Origin: an uncultured Odoribacter sp.
GTDB taxonomy: Bacteria > Bacteroidota > Bacteroidia > Bacteroidales > Marinifilaceae
DNA length: 39,094 bases
Assembly (NCBI GenBank): GCA_910578985.1
Contig: CAJTSF010000023.1
Span: 1-39,094, forward strand
Reading direction: 5' to 3'
Shown here: positions 30,535 through 39,094 of the stretch, piece after piece
Layout of the letters: each line of letters begins with the position of its first letter
How positions within the stretch are numbered: the first letter of the stretch is position 1
Program-made: the position numbers and the translations under genes
The notes under the pieces: generated by a model
Told to the model about the DNA's origin: nothing
The model's database searches: none
The model's input: the letters and a program-made list of their open reading frames with translations, nothing else

Positions 30535-33500
30535 TCATTCATTTTTTCCATGACAATTCTTATATTTTAAGCCACTACCGCAAGGACAAAGGTCATTACG
30601 TCCTACTTTGGGACCAACTTTGACCGGTTCATGTCGCTGTTGCTGTTGATTTGCATGTGTACTTTGAGTCTCATTACGGCTCTCGCGCATTTTACTCAAA
30701 TCTGTACGTCGCTGTTCCGCTTCCCGCACTTGTTCAGGCTCTTGCATGGGTATCTGGCCCTTCATTAAAGTCGAAACCATCCCTCTATTCACTTTATCTA
30801 CCATTGCCTTAAACAAGTTGTACGACTCAAACTTATAAATCAATAGTGGATCTTTTTGTTCATAAGCTGCATTTTGTACTGATTGTTTCAAATCGTCCAT
30901 TTCACGCAAATGTTCTTTCCATGCTTCATCAATATGCGCTAAAATAACCGCTTTTTCATAAGAACGCATTAAATCTTCACCTTGTGTACGATAAGCCTTC
31001 TCCAAATCAGTCACCACATGAAATAAGCGTACTCCATCTGTAAACGGCACCACTATATTTTTATACATCTCTCCACGAGTTTCAAATACATTCTTTATCA
31101 CAGGATAGGCTTGTTGTGCAATCTGTTCCACTTTACGTTGGTACGCTTCACGAACATATTGATACAATTGTTCCGTTAATTCATTCGGACGAATTTCCTT
31201 AAATGCTTCCTGTTCAATTTGAAAATCTACAGATAATACCCGCAATACTTCCATACGAAAACCTTCCCAATCATTGATTGGCTGGTATTCCAATACAATG
31301 GATTCACAAACATCATATGTGTTGTTAGCCACTGCAACGCCGATACGCTCTCCCAACAATGCTTGCCTTCGCTGCTTATAAATAACCGTACGTTGAGAAT
31401 TCATCACATCATCATACTCCAACAGACGTTTACGAATGCCGAAATTGTTCTCTTCTACCTTTTTCTGCGCACGTTCTATTGACTTCGTAATCATTGAATG
31501 TTGAATAACATCACCCTCTTCATGCCCCAAGCGATCCATTACCCGAATGATTCTTTCAGAACTGAACAAACGCATCAAATCATCTTCCAATGACACAAAA
31601 AATTGAGAAGATCCCGGATCACCCTGACGTCCTGCACGTCCACGCAACTGACGGTCTACCCGCCGCGAATCATGTCGCTCCGTGCCAATAATCGCCAAAC
31701 CGCCGGCTGCTTTCACTTCCGGACTCAATTTAATATCCGTACCACGACCTGCCATATTGGTTGCAATAGTAACTATCCTTGATTGACCCGCTTCAGCTAC
31801 AATATCTGCTTCCTTCTGATGTAATTTGGCATTAAGTACATTATGCTTTATTCCACGCAACTTCAACATTCGGCTCAACAATTCGGAAACCTCTACCGAT
31901 GTTGTACCGACCAATACAGGACGTCCCTCTTCTACTAACCGGACAATCTCATCGATAACGGCATTATACTTTTCCCGCTTCGTTTTATAAACAAAATCAT
32001 TGGCATCAATACGCGCAATCGGACGATTGGTCGGAATAACCACCACATCCAACTTATAAATATCCCAAAACTCTCCTGCCTCTGTCTCTGCCGTACCGGT
32101 CATTCCCGCCAATTTATGGTACATGCGGAAATAATTTTGCAACGTGATAGTAGCAAAAGTTTGTGTTGCCGCTTCCACTTTCACCCCTTCTTTTGCCTCT
32201 ATCGCTTGATGCAGGCCATCCGAATATCGCCGTCCCTCCATAATACGCCCCGTCTGTTCGTCTACAATCTTTACTTTATTATCCAACACCACATATTCCA
32301 CATCCTTTTCAAATAGCGTATAAGCTTTCAATAATTGATTCACCGTATGCACACGTTCTGATTTAATGGCATAATTCTGAATCATCTCATCTTTCTTAGC
32401 CAATTTTTCTTTCTCATCCACTATTGATTTCTCGATTTCAGCAACCTCTGTTCCTATATCCGGAAGAATAAAAAATTTCGGATCTTCTCCTGCCGCTGTC
32501 AGCGTATCATGCCCTTTATCTGTCAAATCAATGGAATTCAACTTCTCATCAATCACAAAATATAACGGATCGGTGATCTCCGGCATTCTCCGGTTATTCT
32601 CCTGCATATACTCATTTTCCGTTTTGATGAGAATCGCTTTATTTCCTTCCTCGCTTAAAAATTTAATCAACGGTTTATACTTTGGCAAACCTTTATGTGC
32701 TCTCAACAACAACACACCACCCTCTTTACGTTTTTTTGCATCATCGCTTGCCAACAACTCTTTAGCATCATTGAATACCTTCATGATAAACTCTCGTTGC
32801 ATCTTCACCAATCTCTCTACACGCGGCTTATACTCATCAAACATTTGATCATCGCCTTTCGGCACTGGACCGGAAATAATCAAAGGAGTACGTGCATCGT
32901 CAATCAATACGGAATCCACTTCATCCACAATCGCATAATTATGCTTGCGTTGAACCAAATCCTCCGGATTGATAGCCATATTATCACGCAGATAATCGAA
33001 ACCGAACTCATTATTGGTTCCGAAAGTAATATCCGCCATATAAGCGTGACGACGTTGTGGAGAGTTGGGTTGATGCTTATCGATACAATCAACCGAAAGG
33101 CCATGAAACATATATAATGGTCCCATCCATTCCGAGTCACGTTTGGCCAAATAATCATTCACTGTAACAACATGAACACCACGACCGCTTAATGCATTCA
33201 AAAACACCGGCAAGGTTGCCACTAATGTTTTTCCTTCTCCGGTCGCCATCTCTGCAATTTTTCCCTGATGCAACACCGCGCCACCTATCAACTGTACGTT
33301 ATAATGCACCATATCCCAAGTCACTTCATTTCCTCCGGCAATCCAACTGTTAAAATAAACAGCCTTATCTTCCTCTATCTCCACAAAATCATGTTCGACC
33401 GCCAAATCCCTGTCAAATTGAGTTGCCGACACTTCAATCTCTTCATTCTCAGCAAAACGACGCGCAGTATCCTTCATGACAGCAAAAGCCTTAGGCATCA

Positions 33501-33822
33501 ATTCAGTCAATACCTCTTCTACTTTTTTATCAATCTGTTCTTCTAAAGAATCAATTCGGTCATAAATTTTTTCCCTCTCTTCTATAGACGGCTTTTCCTC
33601 TTCCACTTGCCTCTTTAATGCCTGAATTTCTTCTTCTTCCGCACGAATATATTCATGCACTTGTTGCTTCATCCCATCTGTAACTGCCCGCAATTCATCA
33701 TGAGTCAATACTTTTATTTTTTCCCACTCCAAATTTACTTGCTCTATTATCGGGCGCAACTCCTTCATATCTCTATCGGCCTTGTTACCGAACAAACTCT
33801 TTAAAATGTCATTAAACCCCAT
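30535..33822 (-). CDS. secA: Preprotein translocase ATPase SecA
   Basis: 1095 residues, the long form usual in Bacteroidota (about 200 more than E. coli) owing to inserts in the N-terminal helicase half. Walker A is MATGEGKT, the DEAD motif VDEVDSVLIDDARTPLIIS, the second helicase half IGTERHDSRRVDRQLRGRAG, and the scaffold/PPXD and wing regions are in place. The C-terminal SEC-C zinc motif is CPCGSGLKYKNCH, after a Q/H-rich linker. SecA drives ATP-dependent export through SecYEG. It begins the unit that runs through lgt to dacB; its 5' region holds a Bacteroides-type -7 element. Confidence 0.97.
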   Translation of the reverse strand: MGFNDILKSLFGNKADRDMKELRPIIEQVNLEWEKIKVLTHDELRAVTDGMKQQVHEYIRAEEEEIQALKRQVEEEKPSIEEREKIYDRIDSLEEQIDKKVEEVLTELMPKAFAVMKDTARRFAENEEIEVSATQFDRDLAVEHDFVEIEEDKAVYFNSWIAGGNEVTWDMVHYNVQLIGGAVLHQGKIAEMATGEGKTLVATLPVFLNALSGRGVHVVTVNDYLAKRDSEWMGPLYMFHGLSVDCIDKHQPNSPQRRHAYMADITFGTNNEFGFDYLRDNMAINPEDLVQRKHNYAIVDEVDSVLIDDARTPLIISGPVPKGDDQMFDEYKPRVERLVKMQREFIMKVFNDAKELLASDDAKKRKEGGVLLLRAHKGLPKYKPLIKFLSEEGNKAILIKTENEYMQENNRRMPEITDPLYFVIDEKLNSIDLTDKGHDTLTAAGEDPKFFILPDIGTEVAEIEKSIVDEKEKLAKKDEMIQNYAIKSERVHTVNQLLKAYTLFEKDVEYVVLDNKVKIVDEQTGRIMEGRRYSDGLHQAIEAKEGVKVEAATQTFATITLQNYFRMYHKLAGMTGTAETEAGEFWDIYKLDVVVIPTNRPIARIDANDFVYKTKREKYNAVIDEIVRLVEEGRPVLVGTTSVEVSELLSRMLKLRGIKHNVLNAKLHQKEADIVAEAGQSRIVTIATNMAGRGTDIKLSPEVKAAGGLAIIGTERHDSRRVDRQLRGRAGRQGDPGSSQFFVSLEDDLMRLFSSERIIRVMDRLGHEEGDVIQHSMITKSIERAQKKVEENNFGIRKRLLEYDDVMNSQRTVIYKQRRQALLGERIGVAVANNTYDVCESIVLEYQPINDWEGFRMEVLRVLSVDFQIEQEAFKEIRPNELTEQLYQYVREAYQRKVEQIAQQAYPVIKNVFETRGEMYKNIVVPFTDGVRLFHVVTDLEKAYRTQGEDLMRSYEKAVILAHIDEAWKEHLREMDDLKQSVQNAAYEQKDPLLIYKFESYNLFKAMVDKVNRGMVSTLMKGQIPMQEPEQVREAEQRRTDLSKMRESRNETQSTHANQQQQRHEPVKVGPKVGRNDLCPCGSGLKYKNCHGKNE

Positions 33823-33874
33823 TTTTCTATATATTAATTATTGCATACAAAATCTTATCTACTGCCATAATCGG

Positions 33875-33882
33875 CAAATATA
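33875..33882 (-). promoter_or_regulatory. Candidate -7 element of the secA-dacB unit
   Basis: On the minus strand TATATTTG fits TAnnTTTG and lies 52 bases before the secA ATG, in the 113-base gap after the LOG-family gene. A TTG lies 16 bases upstream, shorter than ideal. Confidence 0.5.
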
Positions 33883-33935
33883 CGATAAAATGTTAGAACA
33901 AGTTTACTATCCCATATATTTTTGTATCTATCTTT

Positions 33936-34499
33936 TCAATATTTCGATTCCCATTTTCCCGGGGTATAATTATCAATATATTCCAATGCTTCCTCCACCG
34001 TTTCCGCTACATAATATAACGCATCATACACCTTCGATATAAAACCTTGTTTACGTATGTTTTCTAAAAACATAAAGAAATCATTATAAAATCCGTTGGT
34101 GTTCACAAATACAATGGGTTTGACATTACAACCTAATTGTCTCAAAGTAATTACTTCCGCAATCTCCTCCAACGTTCCCCAGCCTCCAGGCAAAGCGACA
34201 AAAGCATCTGCACGCTCCCGCATCATCTGCTTGCGTTCTTGCATATCTACGGTCACAATCAATTCATCCAATCCTTCTGCCGCTACTCCATGTTGCTTTA
34301 TACACTCAGGAATAATTCCGATAATTCGCGAACCGGCTTTTTGAGCACTGGTGGCCATACAATGCATCAACCCCATCCGCGTTCCTCCATATACCACTTC
34401 CCAACGTCGTTTTCCAACTTCTTTACCCAATTTTACAGCATCTTGAAAAAATATATCATCAATCATTTCAGACGAAGCACAAAAAACTGCAACAGTCAT
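33936..34499 (-). CDS. LOG-family protein (cytokinin riboside 5'-monophosphate phosphoribohydrolase type)
   Basis: 187 residues. A Rossmann-like nucleotide-binding fold opens with MTVAVFCASSEMIDD and VVYGGTRMGLMHCMA. The signature PGGWGTLEEIAEV is the PGGxGTxxE motif of LOG/TIGR00730 proteins, and MQERKQMMRERADAFVALPG contains the conserved basic motif. Plant and some bacterial relatives cleave the N-glycosidic bond of nucleoside monophosphates; for most bacterial members the natural substrate is unproven. The gene stands between gyrB and secA, with a hairpin on one side and a promoter-like element on the other, so it may be transcribed with gyrB by read-through. Confidence 0.85.
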   Translation of the reverse strand: MTVAVFCASSEMIDDIFFQDAVKLGKEVGKRRWEVVYGGTRMGLMHCMATSAQKAGSRIIGIIPECIKQHGVAAEGLDELIVTVDMQERKQMMRERADAFVALPGGWGTLEEIAEVITLRQLGCNVKPIVFVNTNGFYNDFFMFLENIRKQGFISKVYDALYYVAETVEEALEYIDNYTPGKWESKY

Positions 34500-34521
34500 A
34501 CTTATATATTTTAAAATGTGA

Positions 34522-34565
34522 AAGGTTAAAAGTCAAAAGCTATTTCACTTCCGACCTTTAACCTT
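34522..34565 (-). terminator. Hairpin between gyrB and the LOG gene
   Basis: AAGGTTAAAAGTC (34522-34534) pairs with GACCTTTAACCTT (34553-34565), a 13-base stem with one mismatch, loop 18 bases. On the minus strand the run after the stem (TCACATTTTAAAATATA) is AT-rich but not a clean U-tract, so termination may be partial. Confidence 0.5.
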
Positions 34566-34588
34566 CTTTAATTTTGCATTCCGCTTAA

Positions 34589-36556
34589 CTAAGCGTCAAT
34601 TGTCGCATACGTTGCGTTTTGCTCTATAAATTGCCTGCGGGGTGGAACGTCATCGCCCATCAACATGGAAAATATACGATCTGCTTCCGCCGCATTTTCA
34701 ATAGAAACTTGACGCAAAATACGGTTCTCCGGTGACATGGTCGTTTCCCACAATTGCTCCTTGCTCATCTCACCCAAACCCTTATATCGTTGAATATGCA
34801 ATCCCGCTTCCCCTCGTCCTCCGCTCATTTCATTAACCAATTGCTCCAACTCACGCTCATTCCAACAATACCGCCGTTCATCTTTATTTCCTTTTTTCAC
34901 CGAATACAACGGTGGAGTTGCAATATACAGATATCCATTCTCAATTACCGGACGCATAAAACGGAAGAAAAGCGTCATGATCAATGTCGCGATATGGGCA
35001 CCGTCCACATCGGCATCCGCCATGATTACAATTTTATGATAGCGTAACTTTTCTAAATTTACAGCCTTGCTATCCTCTTGTGTTCCGATTGTGATGCCCA
35101 AAGCTTGAAAAATAATCTTAATATCCTCACTCTCAAACACTCGGTGCAACATAGCTTTTTCTACATTCAAGATTTTTCCTCTCAAAGGTAAAATCGCTTG
35201 GAAACGTCTGTCTCTTCCTTGTTTAGCCGTACCTCCTGCAGAATCTCCCTCCACCAAAAATATTTCGCAATTGGCAGGATCGTTATCCGAACAATCGGCC
35301 AATTTTCCAGGTAACCCGGAACCGCTTAAGACCGTCTTTCTTTGAACCATTTCCCGAGCTTTTCGTGCTGCATGGCGTGCCGTAGCTGCTAAGATGACCT
35401 TATCCACTATAGCTTTGGCATCTTTCGGATGTTCTTCCAGATAACTTTCCAAAACAGTAGCTACAGCCTGTGCCACTGCTGTTCCAACATCCGTATTACC
35501 CAATTTCGTTTTCGTCTGGCCTTCAAATTGCGGTTCAGCCACCTTCACTGAAATAACCGCCGTTAATCCCTCGCGAAAATCATCACTATTGATATCAAAC
35601 TTCAACTTAGACAACATGCCTTGCTTCTCTGCATAGTTCTTTAAAGTAGAAGTCAATGCTCTCTTAAAACCCGCAAGATGGGTACCTCCTTCTATTGTAT
35701 GGATGTTGTTTACATAAGAAAATACATTCTCGGAGAATCCCGTGTTATAATGCATAGCCACCTCGATCGGCACATCATTCTTTTCTGTAGAAATATCAAT
35801 TGTATTATCAATCAATCGCTCACGATTGCCATCAAGATACTCTACAAATTCACTCAATCCAAACTCCGAATAAAAAGTTTCGCTTCTTACCTCCCCTGTT
35901 TCCGGATTTTTCTCCCTTTTATCTGTAATAGACAAACGAATCCCCTTGTTCAAATAAGCCAACTCTCTTAAGCGGGCAGACAAAATATCATACTTATATT
36001 CTGTAACATAAAAAATCGTATCGTCGGGCAGAAAAGTGATTCTTGTACCTGTTTTTTCCGTTTCCCCCATAACTTCCACATCACTCTGAGGAATACCTTT
36101 GTGATATTCTTGCCTCCAAATCTTCCCGTCCCGACAAATCTCTGCCACTAATGTCGTAGATAAGGCATTTACACAAGATACACCGACACCATGCAAACCT
36201 CCCGATACTTTATAAGAATCCTTATCAAACTTACCACCGGCATGTAACACCGTCATTACCACTTCCAATGCCGACTTATTCTCTTTCGAATGCCGTGCCG
36301 TCGGAATTCCACGCCCGTTATCTTCTACTGTAATCGAATTATTCTCATTAATCGTCACTCGAATATCATTACAATATCCTGCTAACGCCTCGTCTATTGA
36401 ATTATCCACCACCTCATATACCAAATGATGTAATCCTTTAACATTCACATCACCAATATACATCGAAGGACGCATCCGCACTGCTTCTAAACCTTCAAGT
36501 ACCTGAATACTGTCAGCGGAATATTCACTTCCTAATTTCTCTAACTCTTCACTCAT
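34589..36556 (-). CDS. gyrB: DNA gyrase subunit B
   Basis: 655 residues. The GHKL domain has VRMRPSMYIGDVNVKGLHHL, EVVDNSIDEALAG, VEDNGRGIPTARH and GGLHGVGVSCVNALS; the transducer has GQTKTKLGNTDV. TOPRIM has LVEGDSAGGTAKQGRDRRFQ, then PLRGKILNVEKA, and MADADVDGAHIATL. The C-terminal part ends with YKGLGEMSKEQLWETTM. The EGDSAGGTA sequence marks GyrB rather than ParE, and the 611-residue protein at 15.5-17.3 kb is the ParE counterpart. GyrA is not in the window, so gyrB stands apart from its partner, as is common in Bacteroidota. Confidence 0.96.
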   Translation of the reverse strand: MSEELEKLGSEYSADSIQVLEGLEAVRMRPSMYIGDVNVKGLHHLVYEVVDNSIDEALAGYCNDIRVTINENNSITVEDNGRGIPTARHSKENKSALEVVMTVLHAGGKFDKDSYKVSGGLHGVGVSCVNALSTTLVAEICRDGKIWRQEYHKGIPQSDVEVMGETEKTGTRITFLPDDTIFYVTEYKYDILSARLRELAYLNKGIRLSITDKREKNPETGEVRSETFYSEFGLSEFVEYLDGNRERLIDNTIDISTEKNDVPIEVAMHYNTGFSENVFSYVNNIHTIEGGTHLAGFKRALTSTLKNYAEKQGMLSKLKFDINSDDFREGLTAVISVKVAEPQFEGQTKTKLGNTDVGTAVAQAVATVLESYLEEHPKDAKAIVDKVILAATARHAARKAREMVQRKTVLSGSGLPGKLADCSDNDPANCEIFLVEGDSAGGTAKQGRDRRFQAILPLRGKILNVEKAMLHRVFESEDIKIIFQALGITIGTQEDSKAVNLEKLRYHKIVIMADADVDGAHIATLIMTLFFRFMRPVIENGYLYIATPPLYSVKKGNKDERRYCWNERELEQLVNEMSGGRGEAGLHIQRYKGLGEMSKEQLWETTMSPENRILRQVSIENAAEADRIFSMLMGDDVPPRRQFIEQNATYATIDA

Positions 36557-36590
36557 ATTTCAATTCAAATTTCTATTTCCAATAAACATG

Positions 36591-36598
36591 CAAATATA
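36591..36598 (-). promoter_or_regulatory. Candidate -7 element for gyrB
   Basis: On the minus strand TATATTTG fits TAnnTTTG and lies 34 bases before the gyrB ATG. A TTTG lies 16 bases upstream of it. It opposes the promoter at 36663-36670. Confidence 0.55.
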
Positions 36599-36662
36599 AT
36601 CATTTTTCAAAAAACAAACATATATCCATTTGCGAAATTGGCACTCCTTAATGAATAATCCT

Positions 36663-36670
36663 TACCTTTG
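36663..36670 (+). promoter_or_regulatory. Candidate -7 element for the AspT/YidE-type carrier
   Basis: TACCTTTG fits TAnnTTTG, 24 bases before ATG 36695. It overlaps the TTG at 36668 that would give a longer protein, which argues against that longer start. A TTG lies 22 bases upstream. Confidence 0.55.
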
Positions 36671-36694
36671 TCACCCGATAAAACACAATACAAT

Positions 36695-38353
36695 ATGGAA
36701 TGGATAAATGCAATACTCTTTGACCACAGCGTCATTCAAGCTGTTGTTGTTATTTCCTTAATTGCTGCTATTGGTCTATCATTAGGAAAACTAAGTTTTT
36801 ACGGCATTTCTCTCGGAGTCACCTTTGTCTTTTTTGCAGGCATTATAGCTGGTCATCTCGGACTTAGCATAGATCCTCAAATGCTCAATTATGCAGAAAG
36901 TTTCGGACTGATTATTTTTGTCTATGCACTTGGTTTACAAGTTGGTCCAGGATTTTTCGGTTCTCTGCGTCGTGGAGGAATGAATTTAAATTTCTTGGCA
37001 CTTTCCGTTATTCTTATAGGTACCTCTCTCGCACTTCTATTCCATGCAATCACCAATGTTTCTCTCCCCGACATGGTCGGAATCCTTAGTGGTGCCGTAA
37101 CCAATACCCCTGCCCTTGGAGCAGCACAACAAACAATTAAACAAATGAATATCAGTGCATCCGATCCGGCGCTCGGTTGTGCTGTCACTTATCCCCTTGG
37201 TGTTGTCGGCGTTATTCTTGCTATCATTGTTTTACGCAAATTATTCCCCTTACGCACCCAATATATACATCGGGAAGACGGCAGCAAACAAACTTACATC
37301 GCTGCTTTCGAAGTGCTCAATCCAGGCATTTTCAACAAAAACCTTAAACAGGTGGCACAATTAGGCGCACATCGTTTTGTTGCCTCTCGATTATGGCGCA
37401 ATGGCCATGTATCAATCCCTCTTTCAGATACAATTTTACAAAAAGGAGATCGCTTACTTGTTATTACCACACGTGCTGACGAAGAAGCTGTCAAAACACT
37501 ATTCGGAGCAGAAGAATCTACAAACTGGAATAGTCGGGATATTGATTGGAACACCATAGACAATCAACTCGCCTCTCAAGAAATTGCCATTTCACGATCA
37601 GCAATCAACGGTAAAAAATTAGGTTCCCTCCGCCTTAGAAATCAATATCGCATTAATATCACACGCATATATCGTGCCGGTGTTCTTCTGCTTGCAACCC
37701 CGGAACTCATTTTGCAATTAGGTGACAAACTTACAGTAGTTGGAGAATCGGAAGATATCGCTCAAGTGGAGAAAGTACTCGGCAATCGTGTAGTAAGCCT
37801 TAAGGAGCCTAATCTTGTCGCGGTATTTATCGGTATTGTCCTTGGATTAGCTGTTGGAACCATCCCGTTTATTATTCCGGGGGTCAAATTCCCTATTCAA
37901 TTAGGCATCGCTGGCGGTCCCATTATTATGGGAATCCTTATGGGGGCATTCGGTCCTCGCTTACATCTCATTACCTACACTACACAGAGCGCTAATCTCA
38001 TGTTGCGAGGATTAGGTCTATCGCTCTATCTTGCTTGTTTAGGCTTGGATGCAGGAACGCATTTTTTTGAAACAGTATTTCGCCCGGAAGGTTTATTATG
38101 GATTGTGTTGGGATTTGCAATCACATTCATTCCTGTCATCCTTGTTGCACTGTTTGCCTTGCGATTTATGAAACTTGACTTCGGTTCAATAGCCGGTATG
38201 TTATGTGGCAGTATGGCGAATCCAATGGCATTAAATTACGTGAACAGCACAGTAGAAGGAGACACACCCGCAGTATCGTATGCAACGGTTTATCCGCTCT
38301 CCATGTTTATTCGGGTCATTCTCGCCCAATTGATACTCATGCTCTTCCTCTAA
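36695..38353 (+). CDS. AspT/YidE/YbjL-family putative transporter
   Basis: 552 residues from ATG 36695. Two homologous membrane halves (about 10-190 and 375-552) flank two TrkA-C (RCK_C) cytosolic domains: AAFEVLNPGIFNKNLKQVA...LLVITTRADEEAVK, and IAISRSAINGKKLGSLRLRN then LTVVGESEDIAQVEKVLG. Each membrane half carries the family motif (GILSGAVTNTPALGAAQQ in the first, GMLCGSMANPMALNYV in the second), the AspT/YidE antiporter duplication domain. AspT exchanges aspartate for alanine; the substrates of YidE-like members are mostly unknown. Single-gene unit, divergent from gyrB and convergent with marC. Confidence 0.85.
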   Translation: MEWINAILFDHSVIQAVVVISLIAAIGLSLGKLSFYGISLGVTFVFFAGIIAGHLGLSIDPQMLNYAESFGLIIFVYALGLQVGPGFFGSLRRGGMNLNFLALSVILIGTSLALLFHAITNVSLPDMVGILSGAVTNTPALGAAQQTIKQMNISASDPALGCAVTYPLGVVGVILAIIVLRKLFPLRTQYIHREDGSKQTYIAAFEVLNPGIFNKNLKQVAQLGAHRFVASRLWRNGHVSIPLSDTILQKGDRLLVITTRADEEAVKTLFGAEESTNWNSRDIDWNTIDNQLASQEIAISRSAINGKKLGSLRLRNQYRINITRIYRAGVLLLATPELILQLGDKLTVVGESEDIAQVEKVLGNRVVSLKEPNLVAVFIGIVLGLAVGTIPFIIPGVKFPIQLGIAGGPIIMGILMGAFGPRLHLITYTTQSANLMLRGLGLSLYLACLGLDAGTHFFETVFRPEGLLWIVLGFAITFIPVILVALFALRFMKLDFGSIAGMLCGSMANPMALNYVNSTVEGDTPAVSYATVYPLSMFIRVILAQLILMLFL

Positions 38354-38363
38354 TTTTCCCAAA

Positions 38364-38405
38364 TAAAAAAAGACAACCTGTAAAACTACAGGTTATCTTT
38401 TTTAT
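38364..38405. terminator. Bidirectional intrinsic terminator
   Basis: AACCTGTA (38375-38382) pairs with TACAGGTT (38387-38394) around AAAC. The stem is flanked by A7 on the left and T6 on the right with GA/TC pairs between, so both strands show hairpin plus U-tract. It serves the carrier gene (plus) and the MarC-family gene (minus). Confidence 0.9.
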
Positions 38406-38422
38406 ACCAAATTATCCCCCTA

Positions 38423-39013
38423 TTAAAAACTTCCCATCAAAGAAGCTAAATTAGACATTAACAAACGGACAGCTATTGCTAAAAGAATAATACCAAACAT
38501 TTTACGCATTACATATACACCACTCTTACCAAAAATTCTCTCCACATAATAAACGTATTTGAGAACTAAATAAACAACACACATATTCATTGCTACTGCA
38601 ATAATAATATTCAATATGTTATATTCAGCACGTAATGAAAGCAAGGTAGTAAAAGATGCCGCTCCGGCTATCAAAGGAAATACCAAAGGTACAATCGTTG
38701 CAGAACCGCAAGGTCCGTCATTTTTAAAAATCTCAATGCCAAAAATCATCTCAACTGCCAACACCAATAAAACTAAAGCACCCGCAACAGCAAAAGATGA
38801 AATGTCCACATTAAACAACCTTAACAATGCTTCACCGACAAAAAGAAAAGCAACTAACAAAATAAAAGAAATAATCGCAGCTTTCCCCGCTTCTATTTTC
38901 TGATTTTTTTCACGCAAACTAATGATGATAGGGATTGCACCTAAAATATCAATCACAGCAAACAATACCATAAAAGCACTGACAATTTCCTTAAAACTAA
39001 AATAAACTGACAT
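38423..39013 (-). CDS. MarC-family integral membrane protein
   Basis: 196 residues with six hydrophobic helices. The opening FKEIVSAFMVLFAVIDILGA followed by IPIIISL is the typical MarC/UPF0056 N-terminus, and VPLVFPLIAGAASFTTLLSL is the conserved central motif. The last helix is MFGIILLAIAVRLLMSNLA. The family was once tied to multiple antibiotic resistance but that link was withdrawn, and its transport role is unknown. It is alone on its strand between the 38.4 kb terminator and the hairpin at 39.05 kb. Confidence 0.88.
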   Translation of the reverse strand: MSVYFSFKEIVSAFMVLFAVIDILGAIPIIISLREKNQKIEAGKAAIISFILLVAFLFVGEALLRLFNVDISSFAVAGALVLLVLAVEMIFGIEIFKNDGPCGSATIVPLVFPLIAGAASFTTLLSLRAEYNILNIIIAVAMNMCVVYLVLKYVYYVERIFGKSGVYVMRKMFGIILLAIAVRLLMSNLASLMGSF

Positions 39014-39040
39014 AACTTGATATTTAAATTATTCTTGTGA

Positions 39041-39075
39041 AAAAAGAGAGTCACCATTTCTAGCGACTCTCTCTT
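39041..39075 (-). terminator. Terminator of a gene beyond the right edge
   Basis: AGAGAGTC (39045-39052) pairs with GACTCTCT (39065-39072), loop 12 bases. On the minus strand the stem is followed by TTTTTTC, a good intrinsic terminator for a transcript entering from the right. It also separates that gene from marC. Confidence 0.7.
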
Positions 39076-39094
39076 CCAATTCGGCGCCAACCTA

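Noticed and set aside
1..39094. CRISPR arrays, tRNA or rRNA genes, transposases, integrases, classical defence genes
   Set aside because: I read for repeat-spacer patterns, tRNA T-loops and recombinase motifs and saw none; absence is by eye, not by a dedicated scan.

Overview
The window comes from a Bacteroidota genome, most likely order Bacteroidales. I infer this from (i) several start regions carrying the TAnnTTTG -7 promoter element typical of Bacteroides-type sigma-70, one of them with TTTG exactly 19 bases upstream; (ii) a 1095-residue SecA, a YbiT-type ABC-F protein with a degenerate second half, a patatin-Omp85 fusion, an AspT/YidE-type carrier and a shikimate kinase next to topoisomerase IV, all at lengths usual in this phylum; and (iii) A-rich leaders with little Shine-Dalgarno signal. 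An Odoribacteraceae-like source is possible, but that is a guess from gene style, not something the sequence proves.

Layout. Positions 1-1.7 kb are an accessory-looking stretch: the 3' end of an unknown gene, a small two-helix membrane protein, about 700 bases with no convincing gene but with clustered inverted and direct repeats, and a small secreted protein whose frame is broken. 1.7-6.9 kb (minus) is an outer-membrane operon: patatin-Omp85, ApbE lipoprotein, second Omp85-like barrel. 6.9-9.3 kb (plus) holds a divergent NtrC-type response regulator without a DNA-binding domain, then hydF. 9.3-10.3 kb (minus) is a YitT-family membrane protein, divergent from a TetR regulator plus KAS III-like enzyme (10.4-12.0 kb, plus). 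12.0-12.2 kb is a decayed sigma-factor gene behind a palindrome-rich leader. 12.4-20.4 kb (minus) runs ABC-F, a lipoprotein with a possible gingipain-like fold, parE, parC, aroK. 20.6-23.4 kb (minus) is a sugar-nucleotide/polyprenyl-phosphate block (GT4 transferase, rfbA, rfbD). 23.5-33.8 kb (minus) is a tight housekeeping run: secA, lgt, guanine deaminase, rmuC, engB, YwqK-like protein, xseA, xseB, dacB. 33.9-36.6 kb (minus) has a LOG-family hydrolase and gyrB. An AspT/YidE-type carrier (plus) and a MarC-family protein (minus) meet at a bidirectional terminator; a further hairpin closes the window.

Functionally the window is mostly core cell biology: DNA topology (gyrB, parE, parC), nuclease/repair functions (xseAB, rmuC), protein export and lipoprotein acylation (secA, lgt), peptidoglycan and surface polysaccharide (dacB, GT4, rfbA, rfbD), and outer-membrane or periplasmic proteins (patatin-Omp85, Omp85, ApbE). 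I find no CRISPR array, tRNA, rRNA, transposase or integrase. I see no unmistakable new defence or mobile system. The best leads are the patatin/ApbE/Omp85 operon, the possible C25-like surface lipoprotein, the response regulator lacking a DNA-binding domain beside hydF, the TetR/KAS III pair with a palindromic operator candidate, the decayed sigma factor with three palindromes, and the repeat cluster at 655-740.
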